Below are positions 1 to 9,270 of a stretch of 64,000 bases of DNA, in pieces (within the stretch, counting starts at the first letter, position 1; every line of letters starts with the position of its first letter). The notes under the pieces were generated by a model. It made no database searches, was not told the origin of the DNA, and saw only the letters and a program-made list of their open reading frames with translations. The stretch covers positions 205,492 through 269,491 of the forward strand of contig JAFWYN010000019.1 of the NCBI GenBank assembly GCA_017522685.1, read 5' to 3'. This DNA is from Lachnospiraceae bacterium (GTDB lineage: Bacteria; Bacillota_A; Clostridia; Lachnospirales; Lachnospiraceae). The translations under genes and the position numbers were made by a program.

Positions 1-157
1 TCATACCTGTTTCCTCTTCCAAGGCCACCAGTTCATCATAAAGTTTATCATACTCATAATTGCTCATAATTTCCTTATCCTGAGCATAATACACTCGCGA
101 AGCTTCATTTAAAAGCTCCACCAGTTCTTTAATTCTTTCCAACTTCTTATCTGCCAT
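1..157 (-). CDS. ligA: NAD-dependent DNA ligase, N-terminal fragment (cut by window edge)
   Basis: Only the first 52 codons are in the window; the rest lies beyond position 1. The protein begins MADKKLERIKEL and contains YYAQDKEIMSNYEYDKLYDE, which matches the start of the adenylation (Ia) domain of bacterial LigA, where the conserved Tyr-Tyr helps bind NAD+. LigA seals nicks in replication and repair using NAD+. The ATG at 157 lies 11 bases inside the end of the upstream rluF gene, so the two are probably translationally coupled. The family call rests on a short piece, but the motif order is characteristic. Confidence 0.85.
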   Translation of the reverse strand, partial: MADKKLERIKELVELLNEASRVYYAQDKEIMSNYEYDKLYDELVALEEETGM

Positions 158-866
158 TTTCCTCTTCCTTCGCCAGCTGATATAATCTTTCCAACTCTTC
201 CCCGGTTACTTTGCGGTAGCTTCCGGGTGTTAATTTGCCCAGTCGGATATTCATTACCCGTTCTCTTTTCAATTGTTTCACTTCATATCCTAAGGTCTGA
301 CACATACGTCTGATTTGACGATTTAGCCCTTGGGTCAAAATGATACGAAAGGTTAATTTCCCGATTCTCTCCACTTTGCAGGGTCTGGTTTGTACCGACA
401 GTTCCTTTAAATACACCCCTGCTCTCATCTTCTTTAGGAACTCTTCCGTAATCTCTTTATTGACTTTTACCACGTATTCTTTTTCATGTCCGTTGGCACC
501 ACGCATCATGGCATCAATCAACTTCCCGTCATTGGTCAGGAGTAACAGTCCTTCTGACTCTTTATCCAATCGTCCTGCATACGTCACTCTGACAGGATAC
601 TTAATATAATCATTGATGATTTTTTCCGCATGCTTATCTTTTTCCGAACAGGTAACACCCACCGGTTTATAAAAAGCCAAAACCACGGTTGTGGCTTTGC
701 CGGTTAACGTTTTACCATTCACCGTCACCTTATCGGATTCAGACACCTGACATCCCATACCTGCCACCGTACCATTCACCTGCACACGGCCCTCTTCTAT
801 GAGTCTGTCCGCTTCTCTGCGGGAACATACTCCGCAATCTGCCAGATATTTATTCAGTCTCGTCAC
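147..866 (-). CDS. rluF: 23S rRNA pseudouridine synthase, RluF/RsuA family
   Basis: This 239-residue protein has an N-terminal S4 RNA-binding domain (about residues 1-60, with CGVCSRREADRLIEEGRV). A RsuA/RluF-type catalytic domain follows, with the active-site segment GRLDKESEGLLLLTNDG; the Asp after GRL is the catalytic residue in this family. The C-terminal QGLNRQIRRMCQTLGYEV motif is also typical. It is closest in layout to RluF, which modifies the large-subunit rRNA, although exact site specificity cannot be read from sequence. The start codon is GTG at 866, directly abutting the stop of the RNase H gene. It overlaps ligA downstream, so rnh-rluF-ligA form one transcription unit. Confidence 0.88.
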   Translation of the reverse strand: MTRLNKYLADCGVCSRREADRLIEEGRVQVNGTVAGMGCQVSESDKVTVNGKTLTGKATTVVLAFYKPVGVTCSEKDKHAEKIINDYIKYPVRVTYAGRLDKESEGLLLLTNDGKLIDAMMRGANGHEKEYVVKVNKEITEEFLKKMRAGVYLKELSVQTRPCKVERIGKLTFRIILTQGLNRQIRRMCQTLGYEVKQLKRERVMNIRLGKLTPGSYRKVTGEELERLYQLAKEEENGR

Positions 867-1535
867 TTAGATTGCCTCCATTTCATCCGCAAACCTTGCT
901 TCCGGAATTCTCTCCGCCTCAAGCAATGCAGATTTGGCCAATTCATCTGCCATCTCATTAAAATATACATTGGTATGAGCCGCCACCTTGGTAAAGGAAA
1001 TAGCGATTTTACCGCCCCAATTGCGCATGGCTTCCGCATATTTCTGTGTCAATTCCGTCTTGCTCTTCCAAGCACCGGTCACCCATTTTTCCACACCTTC
1101 ATAGTCATAACGGATTTCAATCTTACGGAATCCGTTCTTCAAGGCCCATTTTACTGCAAACATGGCACCCAGCATTTCTCCTGTCACGTTACGAAGCTTG
1201 GCGGAATCCGGATTATTACCGCTTCCCTTCTCCGTCAAAATACGCTTGTCCGGCAGTAAGAATACACAACCAAAGGCATATTTCAGCAGAGAATGCTCAT
1301 AGCTTCCGTCCACATAGGTCACTAAAGTATTTGTTTCTTTCGGGAATTCATCGGGTACCGCTTCATCCATATCAGGCACTGCCATACCCAAATAAGCACA
1401 CGCTTCTTCCTTGGTCTTAAAACTCTTATATTCCGCTCCCGAATATCCGTCCACTGCCGCCTTACATTCGTCCCAGCTTTCAAATAATCCTGTTACAAGG
1501 CCCTTTTTTACTGCATATATCTTCTTTGCTGCCAT
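867..1535 (-). CDS. Ribonuclease H with N-terminal viroplasmin-type domain
   Basis: 222 residues. The first ~50 residues (YAVKKGLVTGLFESWDEC ... FKTKEEACAYL) form the caulimovirus viroplasmin/RNase H1 N-terminal RNA:DNA-hybrid binding domain. Residues ~70-205 are an RNase H fold. The acidic residues expected at the metal site are visible in TYVDGSYE, TGEMLG, RYDYEGVE and NEMADELAK. The enzyme would remove RNA from RNA-DNA hybrids (R-loops, primers). AAGGGATTG gives a plausible ribosome binding site before the ATG at 1535. It sits 11 bp after the DHH gene and abuts rluF. Known members with this architecture are called RNase HI-like; the gene name is left open. Confidence 0.85.
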   Translation of the reverse strand: MAAKKIYAVKKGLVTGLFESWDECKAAVDGYSGAEYKSFKTKEEACAYLGMAVPDMDEAVPDEFPKETNTLVTYVDGSYEHSLLKYAFGCVFLLPDKRILTEKGSGNNPDSAKLRNVTGEMLGAMFAVKWALKNGFRKIEIRYDYEGVEKWVTGAWKSKTELTQKYAEAMRNWGGKIAISFTKVAAHTNVYFNEMADELAKSALLEAERIPEARFADEMEAI

Positions 1536-1546
1536 ATTTCAATCCC

Positions 1547-3112
1547 TTATTTTACTAGATAATAGCTTTCAAACAAATCCTTCTTAATGATACTCATATC
1601 TTCCGGATTCTCCGCTCTGATTACCAGATAATCACCTGTTTTTCCCATCAAATAATTATCTTCTCCTGTCAGAGTAAAGAGTTTTGTCTTCTGGGTTAAC
1701 TGTCTTGCCATCACATGCTCTTCCTGTTTACTGATACACACACGCGCCTGATTTAACAAAGGAACAATCCGATTATCCTTCTTATTTTTTATGGTAGGTG
1801 CATATTCCACATCATCCAAACAGAAAGATTCCTGCAAGGTCAAATACTGGGAATTAAAGTCACTACCTTTCATAACCGTAATCTGACCATCCACACCAAT
1901 CAATAATACCAGTCCCGGTTCCACCGTCAATTCCATATCCCCCTTCATGGTACGAATCAACAGACTGTCACCCACCCCATACATGGTATCCAACTGCAGG
2001 AAACCAAGCTCCTGAGGCTTTTGTACATATTCTGCCAAATCATCCTCTCTCCAATTATAGTTGTCAAAATAGATGATTTCTGTATTATCGTAGTATTCCC
2101 TCATTCGGGTTTCCAGGAAAAACTTTATGGCAGATATGGTGGGGCGATTACTGGTACCGTCATCCAATACTTCCATACGCGGCGTGAGACCGGTTTCCTC
2201 ACAGTATTTTAAATACTCTCTGGTCAATAAATCCAGATTTATTCTACCGCCGGCTTTCACAAAATGACCACCGCCGGAACCGATTCCTTCACAGATTGCC
2301 TGTGCCATTTCACTGGCCTTTACCTCACGGATACAGCTTCTGACAGATATTTTTACACCCACTTCTGTTACACAGAATACCAGACAATTATCTACAGAAT
2401 CCACAGCCAGCACCAAATCGCTGATAATACCCAATATATTAGGGTCACATGCATTAGCCTTTACCACTGCAAAACGATAGTCTTCATTATAATCACTTCG
2501 AAGCAATGCCGCACCGGCGATATCCAATTCCTCCAAGGACAAATTGGAATTACGGAATCTGGTAATGGCCGCCACATTAAACTCTGCTTCATCACGCAAG
2601 TCCATATCCAAAGGATGGGAAATCTCCACCAATTCATTGGTATCCGTATATAAGCCGTAATACATGGCTGTAGCCAGGTTTTTATTGGCATTGACATCAT
2701 AACCTTCCTGCTTCAACATCTCCCATAGCAAGGTGGAGCAAGAGCCCAGATTGCTTCTTACTTCCGACAGTTCCGGAAGGGTGCCGTTAACTCTGTGATG
2801 GTCGATGACAGCAATGTTTCTGGCAGGAAAATGAGTCACATTTCCCTCCCCGTATCGACAATCCACTGTCACCAACAATTCCGGCGCCTCCATGGAATCA
2901 CAATACTTAATGGGAATCTGCAACATCTGAATCATTAACATCAGATTGCTTTTACGAATTCTGCCATTACCTCCATATATAAGCGAAACCTTTTTTCCAT
3001 GATCTAACAAATAACAATACAAAGCATATCCGCTTCCTATTGCATCTGCATCCGGATTATCATGGCACTGTACCACTATTTCATCAAATTTTAACAGCTC
3101 ACGCAATCTCAT
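1547..3112 (-). CDS. DHH/DHHA1 family phosphoesterase with extra C-terminal domain
   Basis: 521 residues. The DHH domain at the N-terminus shows HDNPDADAIGSG (about 16-27) and the signature AVIDHHRVNG (about 100-110). A DHHA1 segment with GSGGGHFVKAGGR follows near residue 280. These are the metal-binding motifs of the NrnA/c-di-AMP phosphodiesterase/RecJ superfamily. The last ~200 residues have no family I recognise. The layout suggests a cytoplasmic phosphodiesterase acting on short oligonucleotides or cyclic dinucleotides, but the substrate cannot be decided. AGAGGTGA precedes the ATG. It heads the DHH-rnh-rluF-ligA unit. Confidence 0.75.
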   Translation of the reverse strand: MRLRELLKFDEIVVQCHDNPDADAIGSGYALYCYLLDHGKKVSLIYGGNGRIRKSNLMLMIQMLQIPIKYCDSMEAPELLVTVDCRYGEGNVTHFPARNIAVIDHHRVNGTLPELSEVRSNLGSCSTLLWEMLKQEGYDVNANKNLATAMYYGLYTDTNELVEISHPLDMDLRDEAEFNVAAITRFRNSNLSLEELDIAGAALLRSDYNEDYRFAVVKANACDPNILGIISDLVLAVDSVDNCLVFCVTEVGVKISVRSCIREVKASEMAQAICEGIGSGGGHFVKAGGRINLDLLTREYLKYCEETGLTPRMEVLDDGTSNRPTISAIKFFLETRMREYYDNTEIIYFDNYNWREDDLAEYVQKPQELGFLQLDTMYGVGDSLLIRTMKGDMELTVEPGLVLLIGVDGQITVMKGSDFNSQYLTLQESFCLDDVEYAPTIKNKKDNRIVPLLNQARVCISKQEEHVMARQLTQKTKLFTLTGEDNYLMGKTGDYLVIRAENPEDMSIIKKDLFESYYLVK

Positions 3113-3192
3113 AAACAGTCACCTCTCGCAGGCATTTTTACATAAATATACAGGGTAATTTTATCACAAAATCATGGTAATAACAACCATAG

Positions 3193-3232
3193 AAAAAGTC
3201 TTCCTTTAGTTTTTTCCAAAGAAAGACTTTTT
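3193..3232 (-). terminator. Rho-independent terminator of the GT-C-like gene
   Basis: On the minus strand, a stem formed by AAAAAGTCTT (3223-3232) and AAGACTTTTT (3193-3202), with a smaller inner CTTT/AAAG stem, lies directly after the stop at 3236. It ends in a T run. Confidence 0.7.
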
Positions 3233-3235
3233 ACC

Positions 3236-4948
3236 TTAATTTCGTCCACACAAATATACTTTATCTTTATGTGCACCTTCTTCTATCAAAATTTCTTTAA
3301 TGTTCCAATCGTATTGATTTAGTATCTCCTCTACCTGTTCCTGAGATACAGTATTCTTTACTACCATGACGAATTCTGTATTATAAAGGACAGATGCCAT
3401 ATCTTTTCTGTTTTTCAGTTCTTCCGGAGTCACCAGTAAAGTTTTTTCATAATTTGTAAACTCCATCAGGTTGTCGTAGTAACCGGAACCTTCGTACAAA
3501 CAGATACAACTCTTTTCTTTGTACTCTTTTGCCACAGCCACCTGCTCCTGATAACCTCTATACAAATAGCTACCGTCATACGTTAACAGTTGTATCAGGC
3601 AATAGCAAGCCAGCAGACATCCCACAACTGTCCGTATCGTTTTACCTGCAGATGGTGATTTTACCGATAACGCAAAGACCAACCAACTAATGACAAAGGG
3701 AAATATTGCCATCACATAGCGATCCACATACATTGGAGACATTTTCGTCGCCAACAAAAAATACACAAGAACCGGTACAAAATACAACAAAATCTCTGTT
3801 CGATACGCTTTATGCTTGATAAACATAAAAATCAATACAATAAGGGAAGCCACTACAAAAATCAAGCCTATCAGCCAATTACCGAAGCACCTGTCTAATA
3901 GTATTCTTCCGAAAGTCGCCAATCTTTGTATATAATCCCTGATACCGCCTCGTAAATTGCCAAGTGCTTCTACCCCTCTGGAACTGGAGAACACATCAGA
4001 TATGGCAAAGGGGAATCCAGCTACACCGATAATAGCCGCAATTACCATGGTTCGAATATAGATAATTAACTCCCTGACTCTCTTGTGTCTCCACAATGCC
4101 AATACCACCAGTAGGCTAATTGCTATACAGTAAAACAGGAAAAAGTACTGAGTCCAAAAGCCCATAACCGTAACGAATATGAGCAGCTTATTCTTTTTAT
4201 CAAAGTTCTTTCCCCACCATTTATTCATATGGAGATAAAAGGTCAGCAAACAAAGGAAAGTCAAAACGGCATACATTCTGATTAACAGCATGGTAGCTAC
4301 TGATGCTTGGGAACACCCGTAAAATATCGCCGCCACCACCCCCAGCCGCATTCCTTTTCTGTCAGAAGTTATCCCGTACCTATCCAACAGCATGCCGCAT
4401 TTCATGAGAATAACTGCACAACCTATTATCATGAAAATATTGATTACGCATCCCATAACAGGATGGATCTTGCCCACAAACAAAGACGATATGGTATGCA
4501 ATAGCATAAAGTGTACGGGAGGATGATTATCATCCTTCACATTAAAATATACGGAAAGGTAATTAAAGTTGTCCGTACCATCCGTAGTCAGATAATCCCG
4601 AAATTGCGCGCTACTTATCCAAACCGGTTCTTCATATACATCTGCTTTATAACTGAGCATCTTGCTATTTCCGCGATTCTTCACCACGTCCATTATGGTA
4701 TTACTGATATTCCCCAGTTTTTCGCCCAGGGAATCTGCCTCTATTTCTTCCTGTACAAACTTAGCAAGCCGTCCTACCGGTTGAGTCGGTACAATCCAGG
4801 GATTATACTCTGCATTCGCCATTTCAAAGCTTATTAGTTCATCCATGTGATATCCTTCTTTTTGGAATGCAAACACCAATTGAATCACCAGGATACCTAT
4901 TATAATCAACAATTGCCATCTATACTTTTTTACCAACTGAAACATCAT
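3236..4948 (-). CDS. Multi-pass membrane protein, GT-C glycosyltransferase-like
   Basis: 570 residues with a first membrane helix at ~12-28 and roughly eight to ten further helices up to residue ~455, then a ~110-residue C-terminal soluble tail. The first extracytoplasmic loop begins with EGYHMDELISF, an acidic His-x-Asp-Glu pattern like that seen in PMT/GT39-type sugar transferases that use lipid-linked donors. The DDNHPPVHFMLLH segment further on also fits that group. This suggests transfer of a sugar from a polyprenyl donor to an extracellular acceptor, but donor and acceptor are unknown. No other glycan gene is nearby. It has its own promoter and terminator, so it appears monocistronic. 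GAGAGG precedes the start. Confidence 0.6.
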   Translation of the reverse strand: MMFQLVKKYRWQLLIIIGILVIQLVFAFQKEGYHMDELISFEMANAEYNPWIVPTQPVGRLAKFVQEEIEADSLGEKLGNISNTIMDVVKNRGNSKMLSYKADVYEEPVWISSAQFRDYLTTDGTDNFNYLSVYFNVKDDNHPPVHFMLLHTISSLFVGKIHPVMGCVINIFMIIGCAVILMKCGMLLDRYGITSDRKGMRLGVVAAIFYGCSQASVATMLLIRMYAVLTFLCLLTFYLHMNKWWGKNFDKKNKLLIFVTVMGFWTQYFFLFYCIAISLLVVLALWRHKRVRELIIYIRTMVIAAIIGVAGFPFAISDVFSSSRGVEALGNLRGGIRDYIQRLATFGRILLDRCFGNWLIGLIFVVASLIVLIFMFIKHKAYRTEILLYFVPVLVYFLLATKMSPMYVDRYVMAIFPFVISWLVFALSVKSPSAGKTIRTVVGCLLACYCLIQLLTYDGSYLYRGYQEQVAVAKEYKEKSCICLYEGSGYYDNLMEFTNYEKTLLVTPEELKNRKDMASVLYNTEFVMVVKNTVSQEQVEEILNQYDWNIKEILIEEGAHKDKVYLCGRN

Positions 4949-4984
4949 ATCTTACCTCTCTCAAATATGATACATCTATGGTAT

Positions 4985-5013
4985 ATGTTACCGATTTTAC
5001 TGTCTTTCGTCAA
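4985..5013 (-). promoter_or_regulatory. SigA-type promoter for the GT-C-like gene
   Basis: Minus-strand TTGACG (5008-5013) and TAACAT (4985-4990) are separated by exactly 17 bp, just downstream of the preceding terminator and 37 bp before the ATG. Confidence 0.6.
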
Positions 5014-5042
5014 GCATAACCGATTCCTTATATTACAAAAAA

Positions 5043-5072
5043 GCGTTGCTCCATATATCTATGGAACAACGC
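5043..5072 (-). terminator. Terminator of the dynamin/SHOCT unit
   Basis: A 13-bp stem (5043-5055 with 5060-5072, one G-T pair) is followed on the minus strand by TTTTTTG. It begins 7 bp after the dynamin-like stop codon and closes the two-gene unit. Confidence 0.8.
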
Positions 5073-5078
5073 CGGTTT

Positions 5079-7592
5079 TTAAATACTTCCCCAAATCTTT
5101 TGATTCAGTTCTTCATCACGCTTTGCTACCAAATCCAACACAGCTTTCGCTTTTGCCTGCTTGGTAATCGCTTCCTTCTCATCATTGATAAGGTATTCCA
5201 AATTGCTGGAAATCATATCAATGTTTTCCTTGAATTCACGAATCAATTCTGTTGTCTTCGCTTTCGCCACTTCCATGATTTCTGCAATATATGATTCATA
5301 CTGCATCTTGGTAGTGGTTTCAAACATTTCGCAAATATCATTCTTGTAGGACTTCTTATCATTAGTAGAGAAGATAAAGATTGCTTTCTGCTTGTTAATA
5401 TACTCATCCATCTTCAATGCACGCAAGGTGGAAGGCGGAACCTGTGTATCCGCAACGTTGGCAATTCTCTTTACCAAACCTTCATCAATACCCTTGTAAC
5501 CGGTAATCTTCTTTACCAATAATGAACGAAGCTCTTCAATCTGCTTTCTTAAGATTCTTTCACGATTTTCCTTGTAGTAATCATCGATTTCAAGCAAATA
5601 GCGGTTTAATTCACTACAAATGATATTATTCTTTTCTTCAAATACTTCCGGTCTGATTGCAATCCACTTCATCTTGTCTGCGATCTTCTCAGCCTGTTCT
5701 TTTCTGCTCTGAATAATAGAATTCAAAGTAGCAATCTCTTCAAACTTAACCGGCAATTCCTCAGGACCACAGGTAAACATATATCCTGCATAGGTCGCAT
5801 CAATATCCTTCACCATAGTTGTCTTCATGGTTTGAATATTCTCGGAAATCTGCTGCTTAGACAATCTCGCCTGTGCTTCGATAGCTTCGTAGTCATCCTT
5901 AATGAAGTTGACTACGCTGGAAATACCATCGTACAATCCCTTTGCCTTTACTGCCAGTGCATACTTCTTTGCATATTTAACAATCTCACGCTCTACGGCA
6001 TACATACCGGAGTTAACGAAGATACGCTGCAAAATAGGCGCCAAACTCTTATCATCTGCCTCATCGCAAATCTTTAACTCTGCCATACAGTCAGCAATCA
6101 TCTGCTTGGTTTCGTTGTCTGCATCTGCCATCTTATTCAGCTTAAAGAACATACCGGTATCAATTTCGGCATCATCATTCTTAATCAATAAGGGGTCAGA
6201 AACATGTACGTTATTGATTTCATTTCTATGATTTGCCAGCCACAAACGTTCATCTTCTGTATCTACATTATTCTTAATCGCCTTTGCGATATAAGCTGCC
6301 TTTGCAGATACGAAGAACAATCTTTCGTTTGCCAAATCAATACACTCGTTCTTTTCATTATAAATCTTGTCCGTTTCCTTTAAGGAAATCTCCACCTTTT
6401 TGTCCTTCAGGTTGCTTAAATCTGCAAGACTTCTGGTATCTGCCTGATTGATAATATGTAAGGAACGACTTAAATCGATATGTACTTTATCCTTTGTCTC
6501 GGCACTCTCTCTGGAAGAGTTAATCAACTTATACAGAATAGAGTTTCCGGTACCCTCCATCTTGGTAGGTTCATAAAGAATCACCAGGATAGAGTTGGTC
6601 TGCTGCTGAAGTGCCTTACGCAATACCATTAAATGCTCGTTGGAATTACTGTCCGTACCAGGTGTATCATAGAAAGTAAAGCTGATATTAGGATCCAGCA
6701 TAATAGGGAAATGTACCTCTATAATACCGTCTATATACTCCTCGCATTCCTCTGAAGGCATGTTGGGTATGTTATTCAAACACTTCAATATCTGGCAAAG
6801 CTGTTCATGCTGTAAGAGATGGAACACTACTGCCGAATTAATCTCATTCTGTACCAATTTCTTGGTAAACTCACATTCATCGGTTGCTGAGAAAACAAAA
6901 CTCTGCTTCTCTTCTGACCATACAATGCTTACATTAACACCTTCGTTAATGTCTTTTTTCTTAACCGTAAACATTACTGCCGGATTATCGTCGCTCTGAA
7001 TACGGAACATTTTTGCTGTTTCCGAATTAATGCTTTCAGGCAAAATTCTCTTACCGATCAATGTATTAATAAATGTAGATTTACCGGAACTGTATGTACC
7101 TACCAAACATAGATTGATATCACTCTCACTCAGCTTTTTACGCTTTGTTTCGAACACTTCCTTACGTGACTGGAAATGTACCTGAATGTCTGAGTCTTTT
7201 AATTCAGTCTCAAATAACGCTATGGTTTCGTCACAGAATTCATTAATCTGCTTGAAAATTACATCTACAGCAGGTAATTCAATAAAATCCTTTATGAATA
7301 CTCTATCTTCACCTACTGATTTATTATACTCAGCAATCTTCTCAATAAAGTCTTCATAATCTACTTTGGTTCCTTTAAACACCAAATTAATCTTATCATG
7401 TGAAAACTGCTCCCATATATCATCAAAAAACTGATTACCCTGATTCTGCAGTAAAAACTCACCATTCTCCGGCGAATACTGACTTAAATTAGGGCACATT
7501 TTATACGGGATATCTAAAAATTCACCTTTAACCTTAGCCAAAAAGCGAATTTCTTTCTTCACAGGATGATACATTATCATCAATTCTTTCAT
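5079..7592 (-). CDS. Dynamin-like GTPase
   Basis: Taken from the ATG at 7592 (837 residues), because GGAGGGAAGC lies just before it; a TTG 15 bp upstream is the only longer alternative. After a ~130-residue N-terminal part comes a dynamin-type G domain. It shows the P-loop GTYSSGKST (about 165-173), a G3 motif YDTPGTDSNSN, and a likely G4 motif IINQADTRS. The C-terminal ~300 residues are long helices (e.g. EAQARLSKQQISENIQTM, ISSNLEYLINDEKEAITKQA), as expected for the stalk of dynamin-like proteins. No clear transmembrane hairpin is seen, so membrane binding, if any, would be peripheral. Family members remodel membranes; a bacterial role here is unknown. It lies 31 bp behind the SHOCT-repeat gene and shares its promoters. 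Confidence 0.85.
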   Translation of the reverse strand: MKELMIMYHPVKKEIRFLAKVKGEFLDIPYKMCPNLSQYSPENGEFLLQNQGNQFFDDIWEQFSHDKINLVFKGTKVDYEDFIEKIAEYNKSVGEDRVFIKDFIELPAVDVIFKQINEFCDETIALFETELKDSDIQVHFQSRKEVFETKRKKLSESDINLCLVGTYSSGKSTFINTLIGKRILPESINSETAKMFRIQSDDNPAVMFTVKKKDINEGVNVSIVWSEEKQSFVFSATDECEFTKKLVQNEINSAVVFHLLQHEQLCQILKCLNNIPNMPSEECEEYIDGIIEVHFPIMLDPNISFTFYDTPGTDSNSNEHLMVLRKALQQQTNSILVILYEPTKMEGTGNSILYKLINSSRESAETKDKVHIDLSRSLHIINQADTRSLADLSNLKDKKVEISLKETDKIYNEKNECIDLANERLFFVSAKAAYIAKAIKNNVDTEDERLWLANHRNEINNVHVSDPLLIKNDDAEIDTGMFFKLNKMADADNETKQMIADCMAELKICDEADDKSLAPILQRIFVNSGMYAVEREIVKYAKKYALAVKAKGLYDGISSVVNFIKDDYEAIEAQARLSKQQISENIQTMKTTMVKDIDATYAGYMFTCGPEELPVKFEEIATLNSIIQSRKEQAEKIADKMKWIAIRPEVFEEKNNIICSELNRYLLEIDDYYKENRERILRKQIEELRSLLVKKITGYKGIDEGLVKRIANVADTQVPPSTLRALKMDEYINKQKAIFIFSTNDKKSYKNDICEMFETTTKMQYESYIAEIMEVAKAKTTELIREFKENIDMISSNLEYLINDEKEAITKQAKAKAVLDLVAKRDEELNQKIWGSI

Positions 7593-7623
7593 GATGCTTC
7601 CCTCCAATAGTCATTCTCATCAC

Positions 7624-9270
7624 TTATAATTCGCTCATCAGCTTAGTCTTGTAAGAAGTAAACTCAGCTTCAGTCAACATACCTACCTTCTGAAGTTCAA
7701 CAAGGTTGTTTGCTCTTACTTTGAATTCTTCTACAGAATGGCTGGATACAAATATGTCATCAATACATTTCTGCTTCAATGCTTCATATTCAGCATCCGT
7801 AATAAATCCAACCTGAGGAAGCATTCTGTACATAGCTACTCTGGTAGTATAATCTTCTACCATATCTACTTCTGCCAACAATTTGCTTCGACGTGTTACA
7901 TACTCATCACCAGTCAGACATTCGCCTTCTTTCAAAGCTCCCATTCTGTTGATAATAGCCTTCAACTCATCCGGAGTCTTCCAAGGCATATCTAATGAAG
8001 TAGAGATTAATTCATTCTGCATGCTCGCCAACTCAGTATCGGAAATATATTTCTCCTGTGCCAATACAGGCCACTTTTTCAGCTTGCTTACCAAAGATTC
8101 TCTGGAATCATTCTTGGTAACCTGAATTTCATCCAGCAATTTCTTAACTTTCTCATCAAAGCTGCTTTCTTCAATCAGCTTGCACTCTTTCAATACAGGA
8201 AGTCTCTGAAGCTTACGAACAAATACATCCTTAGCATCATCCAGTTTGAATTCTACATCTTCTACCAGAGACAGTTTGCTCTTTTCATATTCATCGGTTG
8301 TAATAACTTCACCAATCTGCAGGAATGATAATTTCTGGACATTACGACGATATTCATTAATATCACTCACATCCAAATCACAGCACTCCTTAATAACATC
8401 AATACGGTTTGCGTCAAATTCCTTATCTGAAAGTAATCCGCAATCCTTCAATGCAATCAACTTCTGAATCTTATCATTGAAGTCCTTCAAATCACAGAAT
8501 TCACTAACCAGTTCAAGACGCTTTGAAATATATTCTTTTTCTCCCAACAAGCCGCAGTCTTTTAATACTCCCAGCTTGTCCATTCTCTTCTGGAATTCCT
8601 CTTCGCTCAGCTCTGGTTTCTTTACAACAGGCTCTTCCTTCACTACCGGTGCCGGTTGGGGTACCGGTACAGGTATAGGTTCCGGTGCAGGTGCAGGCGT
8701 CGGCTCAATAGGAGCAGGCTTTCCGGGTTCGGGATTTTCCACCGGCTTAGGTTGATTTGCAGGTCTGGGCTGTTCCTTCACCTCCTGAGGTATAGGTGCA
8801 GGTTGTCCTGACATAGGCTTATCAGCAGGCTTAGGCTGATTTGCGGGTCTGGGCTGTTCTGCAGGCTTCGCCTGAGGTGTAGGGCCACTCGATACTGCAG
8901 CAGCAATTTCCTCCGCCGTAGTCGCCTTGGGTCCCAACTTTAATTCTTTTAACAGATTTCTCACTTCATTCATCTGCTTTAACTGGGGAAGGAATATCTT
9001 TATCTTCTTTGTACCATACAATCCCTTTTCCTGTGCTGTAAATGACAACGCAGACAATCCCATGTATTCTTCTTCCTTGATATCGGATATATCCTGAAGT
9101 GCAAATGCAAAGTCACCTGTATATCCGTTTCTTCCATCGGAATTACAAATTTCTGCTTTTCCGGATATCTTGGTGCTGTCAATTTTAATAAATAGGGCAT
9201 CCTCTTTTTTAAACAGTCTGGTCCTTACGGAATTACCTGACCCACATGTATAAATACGTGCTTCTTCCAT
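7624..9270 (-). CDS. PH-like/proline-rich protein with eight SHOCT-like repeats
   Basis: 548 residues in three parts. Residues 1-~115 are a compact beta-rich region, possibly a PH-like fold (low certainty). Residues ~128-219 are a Pro/Ala/Glu/Lys linker that contains QPRPANQPKP twice. Residues ~222-548 hold eight copies of a ~41-residue helical unit: ~225, 264, 306, 349, 392, 435, 475 and 514. Each has a core like LKDCGLLGEKEY, i.e. hydrophobic-x-x-G-hydrophobic-hydrophobic-x-x-x-E-aromatic. That core matches the SHOCT short C-terminal domain, normally present once at a protein end; eight in tandem is unusual. No signal peptide or membrane helix. It is the first gene of a unit with the dynamin-like GTPase, so it may be its adaptor or scaffold (inference). 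AGAGGAGG precedes the ATG. Confidence 0.8.
   Translation of the reverse strand: MEEARIYTCGSGNSVRTRLFKKEDALFIKIDSTKISGKAEICNSDGRNGYTGDFAFALQDISDIKEEEYMGLSALSFTAQEKGLYGTKKIKIFLPQLKQMNEVRNLLKELKLGPKATTAEEIAAAVSSGPTPQAKPAEQPRPANQPKPADKPMSGQPAPIPQEVKEQPRPANQPKPVENPEPGKPAPIEPTPAPAPEPIPVPVPQPAPVVKEEPVVKKPELSEEEFQKRMDKLGVLKDCGLLGEKEYISKRLELVSEFCDLKDFNDKIQKLIALKDCGLLSDKEFDANRIDVIKECCDLDVSDINEYRRNVQKLSFLQIGEVITTDEYEKSKLSLVEDVEFKLDDAKDVFVRKLQRLPVLKECKLIEESSFDEKVKKLLDEIQVTKNDSRESLVSKLKKWPVLAQEKYISDTELASMQNELISTSLDMPWKTPDELKAIINRMGALKEGECLTGDEYVTRRSKLLAEVDMVEDYTTRVAMYRMLPQVGFITDAEYEALKQKCIDDIFVSSHSVEEFKVRANNLVELQKVGMLTEAEFTSYKTKLMSEL

Noticed and set aside
7624..9270. Transposon or phage tail protein (because of repeats and proline linker)
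   Set aside because: Neighbouring genes are chromosomal, no mobility genes are present, and the repeats fit SHOCT better.
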